NCBI GenBank assembly: GCA_964389735.1
Contig: CAYMEJ010000021.1
Coordinates: 1 to 16,067 of the forward strand
Length of the DNA: 16,067 nucleotides
DNA from: JAQUVS01 sp964389735
Lineage (GTDB): Bacteria; Bacillota_I; Bacilli_A; RF39; UBA660
Direction of reading: 5' to 3'
The position numbers and the translations under genes are program-made. Numbering within the stretch: position 1 is the first letter of the stretch; each line of letters opens with the position of its first letter. The notes beneath the pieces were generated by a model that made no database searches, was not told the DNA's origin, and worked only from the letters and a program-made list of their open reading frames with translations. Of this stretch, positions 7,791-14,330 are shown in pieces.

Positions 7791-8060
7791 TATTAACTTA
7801 GCATGCATAACAACTTTCTCACTATCATTATAACAAGTAGATAAAGTTATTATTTTATCATTACTATTAACACTAGTATTAAAGTTATAATTACTTCTAT
7901 TAATTAATATATCCAAAAAGTCTTTATATTCTTTATCACCATTAAAATTTACTTGTATATAATTAGTAGTAGTTTTATCTTATATACACTTAATACTTGC
8001 CATAAAGTATTCTCTTTGACGGTAGTATGTGTTAAATTACTGGAACTGTTATATATATGA
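7773..8060 (-). pseudogene. Decayed sortase, C-terminal remnant (probably class B)
   Basis: Minus-strand reading from 7979 to the stop at 7773-7775 gives 68 residues that match the end of a sortase. They include N-Y-I-Q-V-N-F, then D-K-E-Y-K-D-F-L, then D-K-I-I-T-L-S-T-C with the catalytic Cys codon at 7833-7835, then K-V-V-M-H-A-K-L-I. In-frame upstream codon 7980-7982 is TAA. The preceding piece continues in another frame from about 8060 to 7979 as E-N-T-L-W-Q-V-L-S-V-Y-K, the W-x-V-x-S-V-Y strand of class B enzymes. A frameshift at about 7976-7982 therefore splits it. The N-terminal half, including the catalytic His and membrane anchor, is gone, and no start or ribosome binding site remains. 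The Arg expected after the Cys is Lys here by eye alignment. The living enzyme would have attached proteins to the cell wall. The upstream end is approximate. Confidence 0.8.
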
Positions 8061-8081
8061 AAAAGGTTAAGAAAGCAAAAT

Positions 8082-8103
8082 AAAGAGAGTTGACTCTCTT
8101 TTT
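8082..8103 (+). terminator. Short hairpin with T-tail, overlapping the next promoter
   Basis: AAAGAGAG (8082-8089) pairs with CTCTCTTT (8094-8101) around a TTGA loop, and T continues to 8103. It looks like an intrinsic terminator, but no intact plus-strand gene lies directly upstream. It may stop read-through from the PHP operon, or be left from the lost part of the sortase locus. Confidence 0.55.
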
Positions 8104-8117
8104 ATTTGTGTTATAAT
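8090..8117 (+). promoter_or_regulatory. Strong sigma-A-like promoter for the S51-GNAT gene
   Basis: TTGACT (8090-8095), a 16-base spacer and TATAAT (8112-8117) preceded by TGT give a near-consensus -35 plus an extended -10. It ends 17 bases before the ATG at 8135. The -35 lies in the loop and right arm of the hairpin at 8082-8101. By match to consensus it is the best promoter in the window. Confidence 0.8.
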
Positions 8118-8134
8118 CTAAATAGGTGATTAAA

Positions 8135-9364
8135 ATGATAAACTATTTATTAAGTGGAATTGATAAAGAAAAAGGATTTAAAAAAGAATTAGTAAAGTAT
8201 TTAAAAAAAGATATAAAGAAAAATTCTAATATAGTTTTTATTGCTACAACTTTTAATAATTATGAAAGAAATGATATACATTATAATTTATTATTAAAAT
8301 TATTTAATGATATAAATATAAAATTCAAAAGAACTAGTATTATAGACAATAGAACTACAAAAGAAGAATCTATTGATTTAATAAAAGAATCTAATATTAT
8401 ATTCCTAATGGGTGGAGATACAAATAAACAAATGAATTCTATTATAGAATATAATTTAACTAATTATATTAAAAAAGTAGATCTAGTAATAGGAGTAAGT
8501 GCAGGTTCAATAAATCAAAGTAAAAATGTAGTATTCTTAGATGAATATAATAATAACACTATAACAAAATATAAAGGACTAGGACTAATAGATTTCAATA
8601 TATATCCTCATTTTGAATTTACTGATATAGATATACTAAAAGAAACATTTGAAGTAAGTAAACATATTCCTTTAATAGCACTCCCTAATGATTCATTTAT
8701 AAGAGTAGAGAATAATAATATTGAATATATAGGAGACCATTACTTTATTAGTGATAATACTATAGATATAAAAGGAAAAGAATATGATCCAATTAATCAT
8801 ATAGGTACAATTGAGTTAGAAAGCGAAAGATTATTATATAGAAGAACTACTTTAGAAGACATAGAAGAATTCTTTTATATTCAATTAAATCCTAAATTAA
8901 GAAAATACTTAGGATCCACTAAATTAGGAAATAATCCTGATAAGAATAAAAAGTATTTTGATGAATCTAAGTATAATGAATTAGATTATTATAGATGGAC
9001 TATAGTAAAGAAAGAAGATAATAAAATATTAGGTACAATATATTTAAACATGCATGATGAAAAAGCTAAAACTGCAGGAATAGATTATTGGATAAGAGAA
9101 GATGAATGGAGTAAAGGATATGTAACTGAAGCATCAAAATGTATTTTGGAATTTGCATTTAATAAGTTAGATTTAAATAGAATTGAATCTATGGGTGCCA
9201 AAGATAATCCAGGAACATGGAAAGTAATGGAAAAGATTGGACTAAAATATGAAGGTACTAGAAAAGAAAGTTTTTTCTATTACTATGGTGGAATAGAAGA
9301 TATGGTTATGTATGGATTGTCTAAAGAAGGATATATGAAAAATAAAAAGGTCACTATGAAGTGA
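8135..9364 (+). CDS. Peptidase S51-like domain fused to a RimJ/RimL-type GNAT domain
   Basis: A 409-residue two-domain protein. Residues 1 to ~215 are a peptidase S51 (dipeptidase E/cyanophycinase-like, class I glutamine-amidotransferase-like fold) domain. F-L-M-G-G-D-T-N-K-Q is the conserved glycine loop, G-V-S-A-G-S carries the nucleophile Ser122 at the elbow, and Y-P-H-F-E supplies the probable catalytic His159. From about residue 225 a GNAT domain of the ribosomal-protein acetyltransferase type begins with I-E-L-E-S-E-R-L. It continues with G-I-D-Y-W-I-R-E-D-E-W-S-K-G-Y-V-T-E-A-S and N-P-G-T-W-K-V-M-E-K-I-G-L, the usual RimJ/RimL signature. I choose ATG 8135 over GTG 8126 because the latter is part of the AGGTGA ribosome binding site. 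There is no frameshift between domains, so it is a true fusion. It may couple peptide cleavage with N-acetylation; this is inference. Confidence 0.9.
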   Translation: MINYLLSGIDKEKGFKKELVKYLKKDIKKNSNIVFIATTFNNYERNDIHYNLLLKLFNDINIKFKRTSIIDNRTTKEESIDLIKESNIIFLMGGDTNKQMNSIIEYNLTNYIKKVDLVIGVSAGSINQSKNVVFLDEYNNNTITKYKGLGLIDFNIYPHFEFTDIDILKETFEVSKHIPLIALPNDSFIRVENNNIEYIGDHYFISDNTIDIKGKEYDPINHIGTIELESERLLYRRTTLEDIEEFFYIQLNPKLRKYLGSTKLGNNPDKNKKYFDESKYNELDYYRWTIVKKEDNKILGTIYLNMHDEKAKTAGIDYWIREDEWSKGYVTEASKCILEFAFNKLDLNRIESMGAKDNPGTWKVMEKIGLKYEGTRKESFFYYYGGIEDMVMYGLSKEGYMKNKKVTMK

Positions 9365-9371
9365 TCTTTTT
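9344..9371. terminator. Bidirectional terminator between convergent genes
   Basis: AAAAAGGTCACT (9344-9355) pairs with AGTGATCTTTTT (9360-9371), with one G-T pair, around an ATGA loop. The TGA stop of the S51-GNAT gene (9362-9364) is inside the right arm. The minus-strand GNAT gene ends only five bases away, so the hairpin can serve both transcripts. Confidence 0.85.
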
Positions 9372-9375
9372 ACTT

Positions 9376-9825
9376 TTATAAATCTATATAATAAAGTTTT
9401 TCTCCATTATCCATATATTCAATAAATTTAGCATTAAACTTTTCATAGTAATTTACTAAATCAGTTTTTAAATATAATTTACTATATCCAAGTCTTCTTG
9501 CTTCTTCAATAATAGAATCATTTAATATTCTAGAATATCCCTTATTACGATATTCCTTTTTTACATACATAGTTGCATACCAAGGAGTAAGTTCTTTATG
9601 TAAATCTCCATCATACTTAAATAAAGATATGAATCCAATTAATTTACTATTATCAATTAAACCTAATACAGTAATAACACGATCACCATTAGTAATATTA
9701 TCTATTTTTCTTTCAATATAACTATCCATATCATTTTTATGTTTATTAGGACTCCATTCTAATAAACATAAAGTAATATATTCTCTTAAATAAAGATTAT
9801 TATTTGTAATATTAATTATTTCCAT
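9376..9825 (-). CDS. GNAT family N-acetyltransferase
   Basis: A 149-residue single-domain GNAT enzyme. Core strand K-L-I-G-F-I-S-L-F is followed by T-P-W-Y-A-T-M-Y-V, the acetyl-CoA-binding strand. The pyrophosphate loop is E-Y-R-N-K-G-Y-S (Arg93, Gly96), with Ser98 where Gly or Ala is usual, a common variant. It ends with the helix/strand N-Y-Y-E-K-F-N-A-K-F, the usual GNAT C-terminus. I start it at ATG 9825, five bases after AGGTGA on the minus strand. The in-frame GTG nine bases upstream is part of that ribosome binding site. It is convergent with the S51-GNAT gene and divergent from the GrpB gene, so it is a single-gene transcript with its own extended -10. The substrate is unknown. Confidence 0.87.
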   Translation of the reverse strand: MEIINITNNNLYLREYITLCLLEWSPNKHKNDMDSYIERKIDNITNGDRVITVLGLIDNSKLIGFISLFKYDGDLHKELTPWYATMYVKKEYRNKGYSRILNDSIIEEARRLGYSKLYLKTDLVNYYEKFNAKFIEYMDNGEKLYYIDL

Positions 9826-9842
9826 ATTATTCACCTAAATAA

Positions 9843-9851
9843 ATTATATCA
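9843..9851 (-). promoter_or_regulatory. Extended -10 promoter of the minus-strand GNAT gene
   Basis: On the minus strand this reads TGATATAAT, with TATAAT 17 bases before the ATG at 9825. No good -35 is seen. It lies 13 bases from the opposing extended -10 at 9865, so the two polymerases would compete for the same DNA. Confidence 0.5.
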
Positions 9852-9864
9852 TATATATTTAATA

Positions 9865-9873
9865 TGTTATAAT
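9865..9873 (+). promoter_or_regulatory. Extended -10 promoter of the GrpB-family gene
   Basis: TGTTATAAT, with TATAAT at 9868-9873, lies 20 bases before the ATG at 9894. The expected -35 position (about 9845-9850) reads TATATC and is poor. It forms a tight divergent pair with the minus-strand promoter at 9843-9851. Confidence 0.55.
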
Positions 9874-9893
9874 GATAATAAGGAAGTGATAAT

Positions 9894-10421
9894 ATGGCTC
9901 TAAAAAGAGGAATAGTAAGATTAGAAGACTATAACACTAACTGGAAAACAGAATACTTGAAAGAAGAAAAACTACTAAAAGAAGTCCTAAAGGATAAGAT
10001 TATAGAAATACATCATATTGGAAGTACTTCAATAGAAGGATTAAGATCTAAACCAATAATAGATATCTTAATAGTAGTAAAAGACTTTTCATTAATACCA
10101 ACAATAGAAGAACTATTAAAAGAATATGATTATTCTAATAGTGGTCAATTAGGAGTAGAAGATAAGTATTTCTTTTCTAAAGGACCAGATGATGCAAAAA
10201 GTCATTATATACATTTTACTACACCTAAATCTAATACATATTACAATCAAATATACTTTAAAAAATATTTAATTGAACATCCAGAATATATAGAAAAGTA
10301 TTGTAAATTAAAAGAAGAATTAGCAATCAAATATGCTGATGAAAGACCTAAATACACTCAAGGTAAAAATGAATTCATAACTAATATTATAAAACTAGCT
10401 AAAGAAGAATATGATAAATAA
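9894..10421 (+). CDS. GrpB family protein (UPF0157, nucleotidyltransferase-like)
   Basis: A 175-residue GrpB/UPF0157 family protein, a member of the nucleotidyltransferase-fold superfamily. Despite the name it is unrelated in function to GrpE. The N-terminal Y-N-x-x-W-K-x-E-Y-x-K-E leads into H-H-I-G-S-T-S-I-E-G-L at residues 40-50. K-P-I-I-D-I-L-I at 53-60 carries the Gly-Ser and Asp of the nucleotidyltransferase core. The middle Y-F-F-S-K-G and H-Y-I-H-F and the C-terminal Y-x-x-x-K-x-E-L-A, then Y-T-x-G-K-x-E-F-I, are all typical, so the protein is full length. The substrate is not established for the family; some members are fused to dephospho-CoA kinase. The start ATG follows AAGGAAGTGAT. 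The membrane-protein gene starts 20 bases downstream and probably shares the transcript. Confidence 0.92.
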   Translation: MALKRGIVRLEDYNTNWKTEYLKEEKLLKEVLKDKIIEIHHIGSTSIEGLRSKPIIDILIVVKDFSLIPTIEELLKEYDYSNSGQLGVEDKYFFSKGPDDAKSHYIHFTTPKSNTYYNQIYFKKYLIEHPEYIEKYCKLKEELAIKYADERPKYTQGKNEFITNIIKLAKEEYDK

Positions 10422-10441
10422 AAATATATATGGAGGAAATT

Positions 10442-11227
10442 ATGAAAAAGAAAGTTAATAAAATTACGAAGAAAGTATTGATAATAACAATATCATTAAT
10501 AATAGTACTACTATTATTAGGAATCTATTTCGGATATAAAGGATACAATTTATATATTTATAATATGAGTAATTTTACTGATCAAAAATATGATCAATTT
10601 ATTAAAGGATTACAAGTAAAAAATACCATTACAGTTAATTCAATAAAATTAAATGAAGAAGAATATCTAACATTTAATGATATTAAAATAAAGAATGATT
10701 TTAAAGAATTTAAAAAGGTAGACAACCCAAATAATTCAAATGACTTTGTAAGATATTCATTATATGATGAAAATGAAAAATCAGTTGCACATATATGGAT
10801 GGGTAAAACTGAAACATATACAAATATATTTAAATCTAATTTAGATATATTTGTTGATGATAAACAATTTGAAACAACAATAAAAGAAAGAGTAAAACTT
10901 CTAGAAGATAATAATATAACTAATGATATTGAACTATTTAAATATATAACAGAAAACAAATTAAGCAATAATAATATATTTACAAGTATCAAAGATATGA
11001 AAAATAATTATGCTATTCAATATTTAACTTTAGTAGCACTTCCAACTACTGATAACATTACTTTAATAAATGGAGATTATATTGGATATATTTTAAATAT
11101 GAAAAACGGTATTAAAGAAATTAATATTTTAACTAACAATAAAAGATATGTATTTACTATAATAGGAAAAGATTATTTTACAAATGAAAAAATAAATGAA
11201 CTATTAAATACGTTAACAATTAATTAA
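10442..11227 (+). CDS. Membrane-anchored protein of unknown function
   Basis: I do not recognise this 261-residue protein. A Lys-rich N-terminus (M-K-K-K-V-N-K-I-T-K-K) precedes a hydrophobic segment at about residues 12-35. This fits a signal anchor with a positive-inside start and a long extracellular C-terminal part. The outer part is rich in Asn, Lys and Ile, has no Cys pair or LPxTG-like motif, and shows mixed strand/helix character (V-K-N-T-I-T-V-N-S-I-K-L-N, S-V-A-H-I-W-M-G-K-T-E-T-Y). I chose ATG 10442 over ATG 10430 because GGAGGA, the ribosome binding site, lies between them. It is 20 bases after the GrpB gene and about 50 bases before a second exported protein, so the three may form one unit. 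Coding is supported by ribosome binding site, length and membrane topology; function is unknown. Confidence 0.75.
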   Translation: MKKKVNKITKKVLIITISLIIVLLLLGIYFGYKGYNLYIYNMSNFTDQKYDQFIKGLQVKNTITVNSIKLNEEEYLTFNDIKIKNDFKEFKKVDNPNNSNDFVRYSLYDENEKSVAHIWMGKTETYTNIFKSNLDIFVDDKQFETTIKERVKLLEDNNITNDIELFKYITENKLSNNNIFTSIKDMKNNYAIQYLTLVALPTTDNITLINGDYIGYILNMKNGIKEINILTNNKRYVFTIIGKDYFTNEKINELLNTLTIN

Positions 11228-11276
11228 ATTAATAACAATAAAAATTATTGGTAATAATAAATATGAGGTGCATATT

Positions 11277-11684
11277 ATGTATAAAAAAATATTTATTATA
11301 TTAATAATTTTTTTATTTGGAATAAACGTATTTGGAAAAGAACTAATAATTAATAATGATTATATAAAATATGAAATAGATATTAATACTAATATTAGAA
11401 CTCTAAATAATATAGATATATTAAAATTAGAAATAGAACACAACCTAGTACTTAATGATGAAAAAGTAATAGAAGAACTAAATAATATTAATTATATTAA
11501 TATAGATAATTATCTTAATAAATATATAAACATATTAAATAAATATGGATTGTATGATGATATAGATAAAGTTAATATAAAAGGTTTAAAAGTAAAGAAA
11601 ATACTTATAAATGCTACTAGAAAGGAATTTAATGAATTAAAAATTAAATATAATATAAAAAAATATAAAGAAAAAGTATTTTAA
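11277..11684 (+). CDS. Small exported protein of unknown function
   Basis: A 135-residue protein that I do not recognise. It begins with M-Y-K-K and a strong hydrophobic core (I-F-I-I-L-I-I-F-L-F-G-I-N-V-F-G), which reads as a signal peptide or an uncleaved anchor ending near residue 20. No lipobox Cys is present. The mature part is extremely rich in Asn, Ile, Lys and Asp and is predicted by eye to be helical and charged, with repeated Asn-Ile-Asp and Tyr-Ile-Asn pairs. The start is ATG 11277, six bases behind GAGGTG. The upstream GTG at 11268 is part of that site. It lies 49 bases after the previous membrane-protein gene, and no terminator was seen between them. No catalytic motif is visible. 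Confidence 0.65.
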   Translation: MYKKIFIILIIFLFGINVFGKELIINNDYIKYEIDINTNIRTLNNIDILKLEIEHNLVLNDEKVIEELNNINYINIDNYLNKYINILNKYGLYDDIDKVNIKGLKVKKILINATRKEFNELKIKYNIKKYKEKVF

Positions 11685-11708
11685 TATATTCTCTAAGTAA
11701 TAAAAATA

Positions 11709-11717
11709 TGATACAAT
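11709..11717 (+). promoter_or_regulatory. Extended -10-like promoter of the AAA+ ATPase gene
   Basis: TGATACAAT differs from the extended -10 consensus at one base (TACAAT at 11712-11717) and lies 33 bases before the ATG at 11751. The -35 region is weak (TTCTCT-like). The ribosome binding site AAGGAGG at 11737-11743 is perfect, so the gene is probably well translated. Confidence 0.45.
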
Positions 11718-11750
11718 GTTACTATAAAAGAATGATAAGGAGGATGTACC

Positions 11751-13772
11751 ATGGATAATGATGTTTTAAGCATGGAACAAGAACCAGTACGTAGTAATAG
11801 ATTCATATTACCTGAATTTATGACTGATGGTCCTATAGAAGAAAAAAAAGATCCAGAAGTACCATTAACTCCTGATCAAATAAATCCTGTTAAAAAAGAA
11901 GATAACTTAGTAGACAAATTTGTTGAAGATAAACCAACATATAATAAAATATTACCTAATGATAATATTAATCCAGAACCAGTTAATTTAGTACCTAATA
12001 TAGAAAGTAATCCAATAAAAGAAGATACATTAAAAGAAAAATTTATTAATAATGATTTTAATCAAAAAGAAACAGTACTACATAATGAAAGAGTAGTAGG
12101 AGAAGTATCTAATACATTAGCTAGAAGCCTAGTAGACAGAATGGAAGGATACGAATCAGAAAAAGAAGAAAAAAAATATAATTCTAATATAATACCAGAT
12201 GAAAAAGTATTAGAAGAATTTAATAAACCAGAAGAGCCAAAAGAAGAAGGACCAATGATACCTAAGTTAAGGGAAGATGGTAAATTCTTAGATGAATCAG
12301 AACAAAAAGATATTGAAAGAGAACTTTTAAAAGAAGAAATCCAACCATTAGATGATGCATATTTTAAATTTGCACCAGTAGATGAAAAACCACAACCATA
12401 TAAAAGTTTAAGAAAAAATGCTGTTAAAGTAGTACAAGAAAAGCCTAATTTATTAGCATTTCAAGGAGTAAATGCTCCAGTAGATTTTACAAAACAAACA
12501 CCAAAAGAAAGTAGTATTCCTTTTAATGTGGAAGAAGCATATCTTGGTAATGAAAAAATAGAAGTACCAGAAGTAACAATGCCTGATATAGCAAGACCAA
12601 AAGAATTAGAAGAAGAAAACTCTAATAAAAATGTTCAAATACAAGGTATGATAGATACAATATTAGGTATACCTTTATTAGAAGAAGTAGAAATACCTAA
12701 AGTAGATCCTATTGAATTAGATAGACATGAAGCAGAAATACCTACTTTTGATAGAGTAATAATACCAAATAAAGAAGATAAATATGTATTTAAAGATTTA
12801 GATGCTACTACAGATGTAGAAATAACAAAAGATGACTTAGTAGAAGTATTGTCTAAAAAAGCAGAAGAAACTCATGGTGAAACGATAATAGGTAAATATG
12901 GTGAAGACTTCACAGTAAAACAATTTGTTACTAACCCAGCTATAGGTAGAAGTGAAGAAATAAAACAATTAATATTAATATTATTAACACCAGAAAAATC
13001 TGCCATATTAACAGGTAAACCTGGTATAGGTAAAACATCTATAGTAGAAGGTTTAGCGTATGCACTTCAAAGAGATAATGTACCAGATAAATTAAAAGGA
13101 TATACAATAGTAAATATTAAAACAGCATCTCTATTAGGAAGCTTACCTTCAGGAGAAACAAGACTACAAACATTAGTAGACGAATTAAAGAAACTAGATA
13201 AAGTTATCTTATTTATAGATGAAATTCATATGTTAATAGGATCAACAAACGATTCAGCATTAGACTTTGCTAATATGTTTAAGGAAAGTTTAGGACGTGG
13301 TTCTATTAAAGTAATAGGAGCAACTACTACTGAAGAATATGAAAGATATATTCTAAAAGATAAAGCATTTGTAAGACGTTTCCAAAAAGTAGAAGTATTA
13401 GAACCAGATAGAGAACAAACAATAAAAATAGTAATGGGAACATTACCAAAGATAGAAAAGAATACAGGTGCTAAATTAAAATATACACACTTTATGCAAA
13501 CAGAAATAGTAAGTTTCATAGTAGATATAACAAGTGAATTCAAAAGAATATATGGTATTGGATCCCGTTATCCAGACATATGTATAACATTAATGGCACA
13601 AGCTTATTCACAAGCAGTATTTGATGATAGAAAAGAAGTAAATATATTTGATATAAGAAATGCTATTCAAAATAGTAAGAATATATATCCAGATGTAATT
13701 ATGAAAGAATTAATTAACTTTGATGTAAAATTCAAAGACTTAATAAAAGATGAAAAAGAAGGATTAGTTTAA
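11751..13772 (+). CDS. ClpA/B-like AAA+ ATPase with one ATPase module and a long charged N-terminal region
   Basis: A 673-residue protein. Residues 1 to ~380 are Pro-, Glu-, Lys- and Asn-rich, look largely disordered, and include two loosely repeated blocks (K-E-D-N-L-V-D-K-F and K-E-D-T-L-K-E-K-F). From about 395 an AAA+ module of the Clp D1 type begins with N-P-A-I-G-R-S-E-E-I. Walker A is G-K-P-G-I-G-K-T at 422-429, Walker B is I-L-F-I-D-E-I-H at 486-493, and sensor 1 is V-I-G-A-T-T at 521-526. The Arg-finger pair is V-R-R-F at 541-544. A helical lid follows (I-G-S-R-Y-P-D). ClpA, ClpB and ClpC carry a Clp-N domain and a second AAA+ module; both are absent here. So is any visible ClpP-binding loop, which argues for remodelling rather than proteolysis. 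The start ATG follows AAGGAGG. The gene converges on the spore-coat operon with a nine-base overlap. Its substrate is unknown. Confidence 0.88.
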   Translation: MDNDVLSMEQEPVRSNRFILPEFMTDGPIEEKKDPEVPLTPDQINPVKKEDNLVDKFVEDKPTYNKILPNDNINPEPVNLVPNIESNPIKEDTLKEKFINNDFNQKETVLHNERVVGEVSNTLARSLVDRMEGYESEKEEKKYNSNIIPDEKVLEEFNKPEEPKEEGPMIPKLREDGKFLDESEQKDIERELLKEEIQPLDDAYFKFAPVDEKPQPYKSLRKNAVKVVQEKPNLLAFQGVNAPVDFTKQTPKESSIPFNVEEAYLGNEKIEVPEVTMPDIARPKELEEENSNKNVQIQGMIDTILGIPLLEEVEIPKVDPIELDRHEAEIPTFDRVIIPNKEDKYVFKDLDATTDVEITKDDLVEVLSKKAEETHGETIIGKYGEDFTVKQFVTNPAIGRSEEIKQLILILLTPEKSAILTGKPGIGKTSIVEGLAYALQRDNVPDKLKGYTIVNIKTASLLGSLPSGETRLQTLVDELKKLDKVILFIDEIHMLIGSTNDSALDFANMFKESLGRGSIKVIGATTTEEYERYILKDKAFVRRFQKVEVLEPDREQTIKIVMGTLPKIEKNTGAKLKYTHFMQTEIVSFIVDITSEFKRIYGIGSRYPDICITLMAQAYSQAVFDDRKEVNIFDIRNAIQNSKNIYPDVIMKELINFDVKFKDLIKDEKEGLV

Positions 13773-13783
13773 TCCTTCTTTTT
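13753..13783. terminator. Bidirectional terminator shared by the ATPase and CotJC genes
   Basis: Fourteen bases of AAAAAGAAGGATTA (13753-13766) pair perfectly with TAATCCTTCTTTTT (13770-13783), with a 3-base loop or a 5-base loop if one pair opens. It contains the TAA stop of the ATPase gene (13770-13772) and the stop of the minus-strand CotJC gene (13764-13766). It can end both transcripts. Confidence 0.88.
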
Positions 13784-14330
13784 GACTCTTATAATAATCA
13801 TGTAATTCTTTAAATCTTTGGAAATGCACTATTTCTCTTTGTCTTAAAAATAGTAAAGGTCCTATAACATCTGGATCATCTGTTAAATCAATTAAATTTT
13901 CATATGTTGCTCTAGCTTTTTCTTCTGCTGCCATATCTTCCATTAAATCAGCCATATAGTCTCCTGTAACTGCAAAGTAAGTAGCAGTAAAAGGAACACC
14001 ATTAGCATCAGTAGGGAAGAAATTCTTTTTATGTTCAGTATAATTACCAGCTAATCCAGCAGCTTTTATTTCTTCAATTGTAGCATCTTTTAATAATTGA
14101 TAAATCATTGTAGAAATCATTTCAATATGTGCTAATTCTTCAGTACCTATATCAGTAAGTAAAGCTTTACCTCTATTATCTGGCATAGTGTATCTTTGAT
14201 TTAAATATCTTAATGAAGCAGCTAATTCACCATTAGGTCCTCCATATTGAGTAATTAAATATTTTGCCATATTTAAATCTTTCTTTTTAATATTAACAGG
14301 ATACTCTAATCTCTTTTGATATAACCACAT
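13764..14330 (-). CDS. cotJC: Spore coat protein CotJC, manganese-catalase family
   Basis: A 188-residue CotJC-type protein, close to the usual length (about 189 in Bacillus subtilis). CotJC belongs to the manganese-catalase (ferritin-like four-helix) family and is part of the spore coat or its precursor layer, where it may remove peroxide. The start M-W-L-Y-Q-K-R-L-E-Y-P-V is characteristic. The di-metal ligands can be placed by family spacing: Glu35 in N-G-E-L-A, Glu65 and His68 in T-E-E-L-A-H-I-E, Glu135 (or 136) in A-A-E-E-K-A-R, and His168 in R-E-I-V-H-F. All are present, so metal binding is expected. The start ATG overlaps the preceding stop as TAATG, with GGAGG about ten bases upstream, so it is translated with the CotJA-CotJB fusion. 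This is the clearest sporulation marker in the window. Confidence 0.94.
   Translation of the reverse strand: MWLYQKRLEYPVNIKKKDLNMAKYLITQYGGPNGELAASLRYLNQRYTMPDNRGKALLTDIGTEELAHIEMISTMIYQLLKDATIEEIKAAGLAGNYTEHKKNFFPTDANGVPFTATYFAVTGDYMADLMEDMAAEEKARATYENLIDLTDDPDVIGPLLFLRQREIVHFQRFKELHDYYKSQKEGLN

Noticed and set aside
8126..8134. GTG start for the S51-GNAT protein
   Set aside because: The GTG is part of the AGGTGA ribosome binding site for ATG 8135. The same reasoning moved the starts at 9834 (minus), 11268 and 14713 (minus).
4434..9825. Integrative element or genomic island with defined ends
   Set aside because: The content looks accessory, but no integrase, transposase, direct repeats or attachment site is visible. 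The tRNA-His at the end has no 3' repeat copy that I could see in the window.
11228..11262. AT-only inverted repeat between the two exported-protein genes (CAATAA/TTATTG)
   Set aside because: Six AT-rich pairs with no T-tail; expected by chance at this base composition.
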